DNA from: Chloroflexota bacterium
GTDB taxonomy: Bacteria; Chloroflexota; Dehalococcoidia; Lucifugimonadales; Lucifugimonadaceae
Reading direction: 5' to 3'
Length of the DNA: 64,000 nt
NCBI GenBank assembly: GCA_002721615.1
Contig: PBKW01000011.1
Span: forward strand, 137,211-201,210
Shown here: in pieces, positions 1-8,547 of the stretch
Layout: each line of letters starts with the position of its first letter
Position numbering within the stretch: the stretch's first letter is position 1
Program-made: the position numbers and the translations under genes
Notes under the pieces: generated by a model
Databases searched by the model: none
Seen by the model: the letters and a program-made list of their open reading frames with translations, nothing else
What the model was told of the DNA's origin: nothing

Positions 1-938
1 TTCTTTCAGATATTTGGCCTTCTCAAGATGAGATTAAAAGTACTATTCAAAATTCTATTAAACCAGAAATTTACAACAACACTTATTCAAGTGCTATAAA
101 AGATAATTTGGATTGGAATAATTTGGATTCTGAAAATTCTAAATTATTTCAATGGGATAAAGAGTCTTCTTATATTCAAAAAGTCCCATTTTTTGATGAC
201 TTTTCTCTAGAATTACCTGATTGGATTCCTATCAATGGAGCAAGAATCTTAGTGAAGCTTGGTAATACTGTTACTACTGATCATATTTCTCCTGCTGGAA
301 GTATTCCTCAGAGTGCTCCATCTGGACAACATTTGATATCTAAAGATATCCCACGATCACAGTTTAATTCCTATGGTTCTAGGAGAGGTAATCACAACGT
401 CATGATTAGAGGTACTTTTGGAAATATAAGGTTAAAGAATTTGATGACTCCTGATAAAGAAGGGGATTGGACTATTCATTATCCAGATAAAAAAGTTATG
501 AGGATATTTGAAGCATCAGAATTATATAAGTCAAAGAACGTTCCATTAATTGTAATAGCTGGTAATGAATATGGGACAGGATCATCTAGAGATTGGGCTG
601 CAAAAGGGCCTAGTTTATTAGGGGTAAGAGCTGTGATAGCAAAAGGATTTGAAAGAATTCATAGAAGTAACTTGATAGGTATGGGAGTTATTCCCTTAGA
701 ATTTAAACAAAATGAAACTTTAGAAACTTTAGGAATAGAAAATTCTTGTATATTTAATATCAATCTCGATATTTTCGAGATACAACCTAGACAAAAAATT
801 ATTATAGAATCTATTTCAGAAAATGGTCATAGAAAAGAATTTGAAGTTTTACTTAGAATAGATACTCCTATCGAAATGGAATATTTGAAAAATGGTGGTG
901 TTTTACAGTTTGTTCTTAGACAAATGTTGAAAAAATAA
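1..938 (+). CDS. acnA: Aconitate hydratase, C-terminal part (5' end outside the window)
   Basis: Aconitase isomerises citrate to isocitrate in the TCA cycle using a 4Fe-4S cluster. The reading frame is open from base 3, so the gene enters from the left. The first codons read LSDIWPS, the usual aconitase linker, so the internal TTG at 108 is not a start. The swivel domain is well conserved: DHISPAGSIP, NSYGSRRGN, MIRGTFGNIRLKN, then the substrate-binding GTGSSRDWAAKGP and GFERIHRSNLIGMGV. These fit the AcnA/IRP-type family better than AcnB. The cluster cysteines would lie upstream and cannot be checked. The gene converges on the next one with a 4-nt gap. Confidence 0.95.
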   Translation, partial: LSDIWPSQDEIKSTIQNSIKPEIYNNTYSSAIKDNLDWNNLDSENSKLFQWDKESSYIQKVPFFDDFSLELPDWIPINGARILVKLGNTVTTDHISPAGSIPQSAPSGQHLISKDIPRSQFNSYGSRRGNHNVMIRGTFGNIRLKNLMTPDKEGDWTIHYPDKKVMRIFEASELYKSKNVPLIVIAGNEYGTGSSRDWAAKGPSLLGVRAVIAKGFERIHRSNLIGMGVIPLEFKQNETLETLGIENSCIFNINLDIFEIQPRQKIIIESISENGHRKEFEVLLRIDTPIEMEYLKNGGVLQFVLRQMLKK

Positions 939-942
939 TACT

Positions 943-1830
943 TTAATAATATTCCATAAAAGTTTTTTCTAATGTATCTAATTTAAATTTAAAATTTGAA
1001 GATAATAATTTTTCGGGCAATATTTTTGTGCTATTAAGTAGAGTTTTTCTTGTAGGATCAGTAGTAAAATTTGATATCAAAAATTTTGGAATAGGAAAAA
1101 CACAGAATTTTTTCGAATATTTTGCGAATATTTTCATAAATTCTTTGTTTCTTGTTTGTTGAGGAGAAACGAAATTAATAGGTCCATTCAAAACTGGATT
1201 CTCTATAGCATGGTAAATACCTAAAATAGTGTCTTCTATACTAATCCAAGGCCAAAATTGGGAACCACTTCCGAACATTTTACCCAATCCTAAATTTCCC
1301 AAACCATTTAATTTAGGTAAGATCCCTCCTTTTCTTGATAAAATTAATCCAAATCGCATTAAAATTACTCTAGTATTAATATTAGGGGTGATATAAGAAG
1401 AAGCTGAGTTTTCCCATTCAATTGCTAATTGAGAAAGGAATCCTGTACCAGGAAGAGATTCCTCAGTTAAATTTTGATCTCCTCTATCTCCATAGAACCC
1501 AAACCCTGATGCTGATAAAAATACTTTAGGTGGATATTTTAATTGACTTATTGATATTGATAATGTCTTTGCACTTAAAATTCTTGATTTTTTTATTTCA
1601 TGATTATTTGAAATAGGTAACAATCTATCAATTTTTTCCCCATTTAAATTTATTATGCAGTCAAAGCCTTCTAATAAATCTAAATTTATATCTTCATTAA
1701 TTGGATTCCACAAAATTCCTTTTTGATTTGGGTCTCTTACTATAGCAGTAACACTTTCTCCTTTATTTTCTAAGAATTGTTTAAGTTCAGTTCCAATCAA
1801 ACCATTGGAACCTGATATAGCTATATTCAT
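943..1830 (-). CDS. TIGR01777-type NAD(P)-dependent epimerase (SDR39U1/YfcH-like)
   Basis: A 295-residue extended short-chain dehydrogenase of the SDR39U1 family. The N-terminus carries the nucleotide-binding glycine motif GSNGLIG (about residues 7-13). LSASGFGFYGDRG near residue 105 is the family's characteristic segment with the catalytic Tyr. The C-terminus (KILPEKLLSSNFKF) resembles the DUF1731 tail. Family members are annotated as sugar-nucleotide epimerases, but the substrate is unproven. It is the last gene of a four-gene minus-strand run, 14 nt after the RidA-like gene. Its place there may reflect co-transcription only, since this family is widespread as a single gene. Confidence 0.85.
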   Translation of the reverse strand: MNIAISGSNGLIGTELKQFLENKGESVTAIVRDPNQKGILWNPINEDINLDLLEGFDCIINLNGEKIDRLLPISNNHEIKKSRILSAKTLSISISQLKYPPKVFLSASGFGFYGDRGDQNLTEESLPGTGFLSQLAIEWENSASSYITPNINTRVILMRFGLILSRKGGILPKLNGLGNLGLGKMFGSGSQFWPWISIEDTILGIYHAIENPVLNGPINFVSPQQTRNKEFMKIFAKYSKKFCVFPIPKFLISNFTTDPTRKTLLNSTKILPEKLLSSNFKFKLDTLEKTFMEYY

Positions 1831-1844
1831 ATAAGAATCTTGTA

Positions 1845-2501
1845 TTACTTATTTTTTTTAATTTTTTCAAATACTTCAGGAATTAAAGGAAATATCCATC
1901 CTCTATTTGAAATAATTTCAATACTTAATTCTTTTGGTATTGCAACTATGATTTCTGGTTCTATAGAAAATTTTCCAGTAAATCCTCCTATAGCACTTCT
2001 TGCATGTACGCCAGAATATCCTCCAGAATCAAGTCCATTTTGTGAATAATCTCCCTTTCCCCCACCAAAAACTGAATGCCATCTAAATGAAAAACCGTTT
2101 GTTACAGCAGGCCCAGAATCAAAATCTACATCTGTAGAAACAACCATTCCTAGAGCTTTTACAGTATACAGTACATCATCTAAGTCTCCTCCTTCTCCTC
2201 CACATGTAATAGCCCAGTGAAGTCTTTTGATCATATTATCTGCGACATTTTGGGCACCATCTTGTCCATGTTTTACTCTTTCTTCAGTATCATTCATTTG
2301 TAGTGTTCCACCTGATTGACCAGATAGATAAACTAAGCCACTTTCATTAAAAATTACTCCTGCTAAACCAGTTCCTTGAATACTTGTAACATTTTCTTCG
2401 AATGTTCCAAGATCAATTCCGAGATCATTAATCCTTTCATAAACGCTAAAATTCCTTCTAAACGATTTTGGAATTATAGAATCTTCATAAAATTTCCCCA
2501 T
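1845..2501 (-). CDS. RidA/YjgF-family protein, enlarged form
   Basis: 218 residues, clearly longer than the roughly 130 of ordinary RidA imine/enamine deaminases. The middle has the family pattern LVYLSGQSGG and a helix (NVADNMIKRLHWAIT), then LDDVLYTVKALGMVVS. The segment HARSAIGGF supplies the Arg that binds substrate carboxylate in active RidA, followed by EPEIIVAIP. The extra length lies at the N-terminus (about 45 residues) and in a Gly-rich insertion around residues 135-165. It sits between a sugar isomerase-like gene (17 nt upstream) and an epimerase. RidA-like proteins often remove reactive enamine/imine or enol by-products, which would fit beside a dehydratase, but this is inference. 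Confidence 0.75.
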   Translation of the reverse strand: MGKFYEDSIIPKSFRRNFSVYERINDLGIDLGTFEENVTSIQGTGLAGVIFNESGLVYLSGQSGGTLQMNDTEERVKHGQDGAQNVADNMIKRLHWAITCGGEGGDLDDVLYTVKALGMVVSTDVDFDSGPAVTNGFSFRWHSVFGGGKGDYSQNGLDSGGYSGVHARSAIGGFTGKFSIEPEIIVAIPKELSIEIISNRGWIFPLIPEVFEKIKKNK

Positions 2502-2518
2502 TTTTTCTCCTTTTGAAT

Positions 2519-3358
2519 TTATAATTTATATTTATTAATTAGTTCTCTTAAAAATTTTACTGATTTAGGAATCGCAGTTTTTTCATTTTCTTCATCTTGT
2601 CCTTCATATACAACACTCAACCAGCCATTATATTGAATTTTAGAAAATATTTTCATGATTCTATCATAATCTAACCATACTTCTTTTCCAGTACCTATTC
2701 TATAAATTTTTGCTCTTATATGTGTAGCAAAAGGAGCGCTTTTTTCAATACTTTCATAAAAATTATAACTTGAATCAATTTTACCTCTTTCCCCCATTGA
2801 TGCTCCAGGAGACCCTCTAAACTGACCAGTATCTAAAATATGTGAAAAATATGGGCTATTAATATCTTTTAATAGCCTTACTACCTGTTCTCCTGTTGCA
2901 GGTATACATCCATGGTTATGGTTATGTAGACCTAAGATAATTTTTTTTGTAGAAGCATAATTAACAGCTTCTCTAGTCACTTCTACTAATTTTGGCCAAG
3001 CTTGTTCATCTGTTTGATTTTCACCTAACCATCCTCCAAAAACTCTAACCATAGGTATTTTCATTTCATATGCTATGTCTACCCATTTTTTTATCATATT
3101 GATTTGAGATGGTATTTGTGAATTAGGTAGGAGAAAGTTATTACTTAATCCTATATAGCAGATTTTTAGCCCTAATTTTAAACAATCTAATCTAATTTTT
3201 TCTAAATATTTTGGATCTGTTGATTTAAAATGGCTGAAGTGTATATCTATTCCATCCATTCGCATTTTTGATGCCCTTTGAATTATTTCATCTAAGTTTA
3301 TTAATGAATCATTAAAGGTATTTTTATAAGAAAGTGTTTGTAAGCTTAATTTAATCAT
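2519..3358 (-). CDS. Sugar phosphate isomerase/epimerase family protein (xylose isomerase-like TIM barrel)
   Basis: 279 residues of the AP-endonuclease-2/xylose-isomerase-like TIM barrel superfamily, which includes hydroxypyruvate isomerases, inosose dehydratases and ketose 3-epimerases. Visible metal-site signatures are LGLHNHNHG and SHILDTGQFRGSPG in the middle of the barrel, HIRAKIY, and WLSVVYEGQD near the C-terminus with the usual Glu. The ATG overlaps the stop codon of the preceding enolase-superfamily gene by one base (TAATG), so the two are translationally coupled. Together they probably handle successive steps on a sugar acid or keto sugar. The substrate cannot be read from the sequence. 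Confidence 0.85.
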   Translation of the reverse strand: MIKLSLQTLSYKNTFNDSLINLDEIIQRASKMRMDGIDIHFSHFKSTDPKYLEKIRLDCLKLGLKICYIGLSNNFLLPNSQIPSQINMIKKWVDIAYEMKIPMVRVFGGWLGENQTDEQAWPKLVEVTREAVNYASTKKIILGLHNHNHGCIPATGEQVVRLLKDINSPYFSHILDTGQFRGSPGASMGERGKIDSSYNFYESIEKSAPFATHIRAKIYRIGTGKEVWLDYDRIMKIFSKIQYNGWLSVVYEGQDEENEKTAIPKSVKFLRELINKYKL

Positions 3359-4518
3359 TAGACTAATGTAATTATTTTATGATTTTTTATCCAGTCCTCA
3401 TTTAAAGTTAACCCTATTCCAGGTTTAATGGGTGCTCTAACTTCAGAATATTCATCAAAATCTATGGTATCAATACAAGCAAAATCGTGAGCCCAAGTAG
3501 GCATCCAGTATTCATAAAAATCGCAATTTTTTATACTCATCATTACATGTAAGTTGGCCATATTCATGAAGATATTACCTCCTGTTCCAATCTCACAATT
3601 TTTATTTGATCTTTCTGCCAGCTCGCATAAATTTTTCAATCCAGTTATTCCAAATTTTCTTGATGTTCCTCTGATTATTTTGGGATATCCTTTATTCAGA
3701 TAGTCAGAAAATTCTTCAAACAAAAATCTTGGTTTATCGCTCATAGCTAGAGGTGTTTTTAATTTAGTAGATAATTTTTTGATGGAGTCAAAATTATTCC
3801 ATGGGACAGGATCCTCAAACCAATGATAATTATTAAAGTCTAAAGCTTTTCCAATTTCTAAAGCTTTTTGGTAATTATAACCATTGTTAGGATCTAACAT
3901 TAAAGTAAATTCAGGACCAAGGAATTTTCTAGTTTCTTCAATAGTTTTTATAGTATCTTTTGTAGACATTAATCCAGGATGAATTTTATAAGCTTTGAAT
4001 TTTTTACTTTTTATTTCAAGTGCTTCTTCTAAATAACCTTTGTGATTTTCATATCTTGGTTGGTAGGTTCCATAAACTGGAATAGAATTTCTGATTTGTC
4101 CAAGAATTTCATGAATAGGAGACTTATTTGTTTTTCCTATTATGTCCCAAATAGCAATATCTATACTAGCTAAACATTCAGAATATAAATTTTTATTATT
4201 GTTCTGACTTTTTACTAATTCAAATAATTGTTTCCATATAGATTTCCAATCTCTTTCTTTAGAATTTATCAATATAGGCTTGAAAGTTTTTAAAATTTCT
4301 TTAATTTTGTCAGTAGAGTTACCTCTATGTTGACCTATCATAGAATTTCCTTCTATGCCTGTACTTGTAACTACTCTTATAATGCCTTGATGTACAATTC
4401 CTCCAGTTAAACCTCGATCACCTCTATTATCTTTTAAACCGACAAATTCTAATTCTCGTTCTACTACATCAATTGATATTTCATCTATTTTTATATTGTT
4501 TTCTGATAAATTTTTCAT
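3358..4518 (-). CDS. Enolase-superfamily (mandelate racemase/muconate lactonizing) enzyme
   Basis: 386 residues with the enolase-superfamily layout: an N-terminal capping domain (about 1-125), then a barrel. The second strand carries KIHPG (a K-x-H pair rather than K-x-K). The metal ligands follow in LDPNNGY, WFEDPVP and SDKPR, and CEIGTGGN lies where the late catalytic group would be. Enzymes of this class abstract a proton alpha to a carboxylate, most often dehydrating sugar acids. The K-x-H variant and the unusual last strand set it apart from the four other paralogs in this window. It is first in the four-gene minus-strand operon and diverges from the SDR at 4606. Confidence 0.88.
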   Translation of the reverse strand: MKNLSENNIKIDEISIDVVERELEFVGLKDNRGDRGLTGGIVHQGIIRVVTSTGIEGNSMIGQHRGNSTDKIKEILKTFKPILINSKERDWKSIWKQLFELVKSQNNNKNLYSECLASIDIAIWDIIGKTNKSPIHEILGQIRNSIPVYGTYQPRYENHKGYLEEALEIKSKKFKAYKIHPGLMSTKDTIKTIEETRKFLGPEFTLMLDPNNGYNYQKALEIGKALDFNNYHWFEDPVPWNNFDSIKKLSTKLKTPLAMSDKPRFLFEEFSDYLNKGYPKIIRGTSRKFGITGLKNLCELAERSNKNCEIGTGGNIFMNMANLHVMMSIKNCDFYEYWMPTWAHDFACIDTIDFDEYSEVRAPIKPGIGLTLNEDWIKNHKIITLV

Positions 4519-4605
4519 AGCTCTTTTATTTCGAGTATGATATTTCTAGACATAAGTATACAGAATCAAATCATTAAATAATAAAATGTCTTAGGAGTTC
4601 GTATA

Positions 4606-5394
4606 TTGATTGCAAAGGGAAATAATCAAAGAGTAAAAGATAAAGTTTCATTAGTAACAGGTGGAAGTGCTGGAATTGGTGCAGCTACTGTAAAGATGTT
4701 ATTGGAACATGGGTCTTCAGTTTATATTGGAGATATAAATGTTGAAAAAGGTAATCAACTTGCAGATGAATTGAAACACTTGGGTTTTGTTCAATTTTTA
4801 GAGTTAGATGTTGGAAAGGAAAGTCATTGGGAAAATGCGATAAGTCAAATAATGAAAACTAAAAAAAGATTGGATATTTTAGTAAATAATGCGGGTGTTT
4901 CAAATTGGGAAACCAGAAAACAGGTTTTGGAAACATCTTTAGACGCTTGGGAGTTATCTATGAAAGTGAATTCTACAGGAGTATTTTTGGGCACTAGGAC
5001 TGTTTTACCTGTGATGAAAAATCAAAAATCTGGTTCAATTGTGAATATTTCTTCTATTTTTGGTATAGCTGGAAGTAAGGGAGGTGCTTCTTATCATGCT
5101 TCTAAAGGGGCGGTTAGGAGTTTTACTAAAGCGTCAGCAATACAATATGCTGAATATGGCATAAGAGTTAATTCTATACATCCTGGTTTTACTGATACAT
5201 TAATGACTGAAGAACTTCATGGTTCTACTCATGAACGTACAGATGAAGGTTCTAGAAGAGAAGAAATTACACCTTTAAGAAGAATAGGAAAACCAGAAGA
5301 TATTGCATATGGAATTTTATACTTAGCAAGTGATGAGTCAAGTTGGGTTACCGGTTCTGAATTAGTTATTGATGGAGGAGTTTTAGCTCAATAA
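4606..5394 (+). CDS. Short-chain dehydrogenase/reductase (SDR)
   Basis: 262 residues of the classical SDR type. The cofactor motif is TGGSAGIG (about residues 18-25), followed by NNAG, the catalytic Ser in VNISS, and the YHASK Tyr/Lys pair. The C-terminal segment (PEDIAYGILYLASDESSWVTGSELVIDGG) is typical. D58 of the second strand (YIGDIN) suggests a preference for NAD(H). The TTG start is chosen because AGGAG lies at 4593-4597, eight bases upstream, and no in-frame ATG is near. The substrate is unknown; such enzymes oxidise secondary alcohols, often of sugars or steroids. gpmA follows after one base. Confidence 0.9.
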   Translation: MIAKGNNQRVKDKVSLVTGGSAGIGAATVKMLLEHGSSVYIGDINVEKGNQLADELKHLGFVQFLELDVGKESHWENAISQIMKTKKRLDILVNNAGVSNWETRKQVLETSLDAWELSMKVNSTGVFLGTRTVLPVMKNQKSGSIVNISSIFGIAGSKGGASYHASKGAVRSFTKASAIQYAEYGIRVNSIHPGFTDTLMTEELHGSTHERTDEGSRREEITPLRRIGKPEDIAYGILYLASDESSWVTGSELVIDGGVLAQ

Positions 5395-5395
5395 A

Positions 5396-6079
5396 ATGGC
5401 AAAAGTTGTTTTAGTTAGACATGGGCAGAGTATATGGAATCTTGAGAACAAGTTCACAGGTTGGGTAGATGTTGATTTGTCTAAAAATGGTGAAAAAGAA
5501 GCCTTAAATGCAGGAAAAATCCTTCAACAAACTGATATAAAATTTGATGTAGTATACTCGTCAATACTCTTAAGAGCAGTTCGAACATTAGAAATTATTC
5601 TTCATCAAATTAATCAAGAAAATTTAGTTGTTTTTAAGGACTGGAGACTTAATGAAAGACATTATGGAGGATTGCAGGGTTTAAATAAACAAGAAATTAT
5701 AAATATACATGGTGATGAACAAGTATTAATTTGGCGTCGAAGCTATGATACAAAGCCTCCAAAAATTGACAATGATTCTCACGAAAAATTATTAAATCAA
5801 AAATGCTTTGAAGGTTTAAATATTAATACATTTCCTAAGCATGAATCTTTGAAAGATACATATTCTAGGTTAATGCCATTTTTACAGAAAGAATTCATTC
5901 CTCTAATAAAATCTAAAAAAAATATTATAATTTCTGCCCACGGAAACAGTATTAGAGCTTTGCTGAAATATTTTGAAGGGATTTCAGATGAAAATATTGT
6001 TAAATTAGAAATTCCAACTGGAAAACCACTTTTATTAGAATTTAATAATAACAATTTAGTTTCAAAGAAATATTTGTAG
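5396..6079 (+). CDS. gpmA: 2,3-bisphosphoglycerate-dependent phosphoglycerate mutase
   Basis: Interconverts 3- and 2-phosphoglycerate in glycolysis and gluconeogenesis. The catalytic motif LVRHGQSIWNLENKFTGW carries the phosphorylated His (residue 9 or so). LNERHYGGLQGLNK in the middle and SAHGNSIRALLKY near residue 180 give the second catalytic His and the binding loop. At 227 residues it is slightly shorter than the 250-residue E. coli enzyme, missing C-terminal tail residues. It starts one base after the SDR stop codon, so the two form one transcript, and it converges with ispH. Confidence 0.93.
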   Translation: MAKVVLVRHGQSIWNLENKFTGWVDVDLSKNGEKEALNAGKILQQTDIKFDVVYSSILLRAVRTLEIILHQINQENLVVFKDWRLNERHYGGLQGLNKQEIINIHGDEQVLIWRRSYDTKPPKIDNDSHEKLLNQKCFEGLNINTFPKHESLKDTYSRLMPFLQKEFIPLIKSKKNIIISAHGNSIRALLKYFEGISDENIVKLEIPTGKPLLLEFNNNNLVSKKYL

Positions 6080-6086
6080 AAATTTA

Positions 6087-7001
6087 TTATGATTTTTTTT
6101 CTTTTTCTAATTCTTTTGGAAGTTTGAATGTTATGTTTTCTGGAGTTCCATCTATACTAGTTAAATTTGATGGATTTAAAAATTGAACAATTTTTTGTAC
6201 CATTCCTTCTGGAGTAGAAGCTCCAGAAGTGATTCCAATAGTTTTTTCTCCTTCTATCCATTCGGGCAAAATTTCTTCAGGATTCATAATTAAAAAACTA
6301 GGAGTTCCTAGGGATTCTGATACTTCTTGGAGCCTTTTGCAATTTGAACTATTCTGTGAACCTATTACAAGTACTAAGTCTGTTTTGAGAGCTAATTCTT
6401 TTACAGCATCTTGTCTATTAGTAGTCGCATAACATATATCATTTCTTACTAAAGCATTTGGAAATTTTCTTTTTATTTGATTTACTGCTTTTGAAGTATC
6501 TTTAACGGATAAAGTAGTTTGTGTAAGAACAGCAACTTCTTCATCAGGTTTTATATTATCTAAAGTCCATTTTTCTCTTTCATCAATTAGAGTCATAGAT
6601 GTTTGTCCCATAGTTCCTTTGACTTCCTGATGTCCTCTGTGTCCAACCAGAATTATTTTTTTCCCATCATTTGAGTATTTTTTTGCTTCATTATGAACTT
6701 TGGTTACTAAAGGACAAGTAGCATCAATAACTAAGAGGTTTTTCTCTTTAGCTTTTGAAAAATCTTTTGGATTTGAACCATGAGCAGAAAAGATTACTAC
6801 AGAGTTGTTCGGTATTTCTTCAACATTTTCTACAGTGATTGCACCTTTTTGTTCAACTTCTTTTACAACTTTTTGATTATGTACAATTTCATGTTTTACA
6901 TACACAGGTGAGCCATATTTTTTTAAAGTGAGTTCTACGATATCAATTGCTCTCACTACTCCAGCACAAAAACCTCTTGGATTACTTAGAATGATGTTCA
7001 T
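6087..7001 (-). CDS. ispH: 4-hydroxy-3-methylbut-2-enyl diphosphate reductase (IspH/LytB)
   Basis: Last step of the MEP isoprenoid pathway, reducing HMBPP to IPP and DMAPP with a 4Fe-4S cluster. The three cluster cysteines are visible in NPRGFCAGVVRA, DATCPLVTKVH and NDICYATTNRQ. The substrate-binding block VGHRGHQEVKGTMGQ includes the catalytic Glu. SGASTPEGMV near the C-terminus is diagnostic. Length 304 matches the family. It lies 42 nt downstream of an MFS transporter on the same strand and converges on gpmA with a 7-nt gap. Confidence 0.97.
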   Translation of the reverse strand: MNIILSNPRGFCAGVVRAIDIVELTLKKYGSPVYVKHEIVHNQKVVKEVEQKGAITVENVEEIPNNSVVIFSAHGSNPKDFSKAKEKNLLVIDATCPLVTKVHNEAKKYSNDGKKIILVGHRGHQEVKGTMGQTSMTLIDEREKWTLDNIKPDEEVAVLTQTTLSVKDTSKAVNQIKRKFPNALVRNDICYATTNRQDAVKELALKTDLVLVIGSQNSSNCKRLQEVSESLGTPSFLIMNPEEILPEWIEGEKTIGITSGASTPEGMVQKIVQFLNPSNLTSIDGTPENITFKLPKELEKEKKS

Positions 7002-7043
7002 TTTTATGATTTCTTTTTTTTATTTAATATAATATTGTCAAAA

Positions 7044-8369
7044 TTATTTATCTTCTTCAACTGATTTATTTAATACTATCAAAGGTGAGATAAAGAAAGA
7101 GAAAGATGATAGAAGTAGAAGAAAATAATAACCCCAATTATGATTTTGTAAATTTAGCCAATCTACTAAAAAACCTGAACTTCTTGCTAAACCACTACCA
7201 ATAAGAAAAGCAATCGCTGTGAATCCTAATGTTCTACCAGCAAAATCTTTTGGGACTAAATCATTAACTATTGCCCAAAATATACTTAATATTAATCCAA
7301 CTGAAGTGCCTATTAAAGCACATCCAATTAGTACAGGAATTACTGTGTGGAAAGGAATCATTAAAGAAGGTCCAATTACTCCAGAAATGCTTGCTAGAAT
7401 TAACAAAGGTTTTTTGCCTATTTTGTCAGATATATATCCCGCAGGAATAACAATCATTCCAATTGTTAAACATAAAACTAAAATTATTAAAGTAGTAGTT
7501 TGAGCAATATTACTTTGTATAACAACATCACTAACGAAATAAATTGCAAATGTTTGCAAGCTTGATAAAGAAGTTACACTGATACTGAAAGCAATTATAA
7601 ACCAAAGAAATTTTTTCTTTTGATTTTTTGTCCATTCTGTTGATTCTTTTTCAATGTTTTTGGAATTAATTTGTTGGGGTATTAGATTTAATTTTTCAGT
7701 TTTCAAACTTAGAGAACTCCAAATAGTTGAAACTAACATAATTATAGAAATGAAGATTATTGAACCCCAAAACCATTGAGCCTCTTGTGGACCTGAATAA
7801 TTTTTCATAAATTGTAAAGTTATTAGAAGGACTATTGCTGCTCCTAAAACTCTTGAGAAATTAAAGACTCCAGATGCAGAACCAAAATTTTTTGATTCTA
7901 TATGATCTTTTATTAATGCATTAGCAGGACCTTCACCTAGATTACCAAAGATATTAATTATCATAAAAATGATCATAAGTCCTAAAACAGATTGAACTGG
8001 AACTAGTAAAAGTGAGAAAAATGAAACTCCTATGCCTCCAACAAATATAAATGGAATTCTTTGTCCATATGAAGATTTTATATTCTTGTCACTAAAAAAA
8101 CCTGCTAATGGTTGAATTAGACTTGCAGTTAAACCTGTAATTAAAGAAATTAAACCTAAAAGCCCATTTTTTCCTAAATTCATTCCTAAAAAAGTTACAG
8201 TAGATGCATTTAAAATATCTAATACTTTATATGGTAAAATTATTGCTCCTAAAGTAACTAATGTTCCAGAAATCCCAAAAACATAAGAACTTAAGTTTAA
8301 TAAGCTATTCGATCCTTTGTAGAATTCATTTATTATTGGTTTGAATAATATATTGAAAATCTGTTTCAT
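7044..8369 (-). CDS. Major facilitator superfamily transporter
   Basis: A 441-residue integral membrane protein with about twelve hydrophobic segments. The loop after the second helix of the first half has AGFFSDKNIKSSYGQRIP, an MFS motif A-like element close to the GPH/sugar-cation and plant-sucrose branches. The second half repeats it as AGYISDKIGKKP. The hydrophilic central loop (about residues 215-250, KTEKLNLIPQQINSK) divides the two six-helix halves. The substrate is unknown. It is transcribed towards ispH and divergently from prs. ispH may be read from the same transcript, but nothing links the two functionally. Confidence 0.85.
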   Translation of the reverse strand: MKQIFNILFKPIINEFYKGSNSLLNLSSYVFGISGTLVTLGAIILPYKVLDILNASTVTFLGMNLGKNGLLGLISLITGLTASLIQPLAGFFSDKNIKSSYGQRIPFIFVGGIGVSFFSLLLVPVQSVLGLMIIFMIINIFGNLGEGPANALIKDHIESKNFGSASGVFNFSRVLGAAIVLLITLQFMKNYSGPQEAQWFWGSIIFISIIMLVSTIWSSLSLKTEKLNLIPQQINSKNIEKESTEWTKNQKKKFLWFIIAFSISVTSLSSLQTFAIYFVSDVVIQSNIAQTTTLIILVLCLTIGMIVIPAGYISDKIGKKPLLILASISGVIGPSLMIPFHTVIPVLIGCALIGTSVGLILSIFWAIVNDLVPKDFAGRTLGFTAIAFLIGSGLARSSGFLVDWLNLQNHNWGYYFLLLLSSFSFFISPLIVLNKSVEEDK

Positions 8370-8504
8370 TTATTTATGATAATTAGAATTTAGTTTCTTT
8401 AAATAATATATTAATCTGAATATATAACTATTTTAATGGCATATTTCATTTTTAGTATTATTATTAGAGTTTGAAAATATCTGAAAAAAAATATTCATTT
8501 GAAG

Positions 8505-8510
8505 TATAAT
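8505..8510 (+). promoter_or_regulatory. Candidate -10 box for prs-secA-valS
   Basis: TATAAT matches the sigma-70 -10 consensus exactly, 38 bases before the prs start, and would give a short leader of about 30 nt. I see no convincing -35 at the standard spacing (the nearest TTGAAA at 8471 is too far away). In DNA this AT-rich a perfect hexamer is weak evidence on its own. Confidence 0.35.
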
Positions 8511-8547
8511 TTTTTACATTGAGCTTACTTGATATTAGGGGGGTAAT

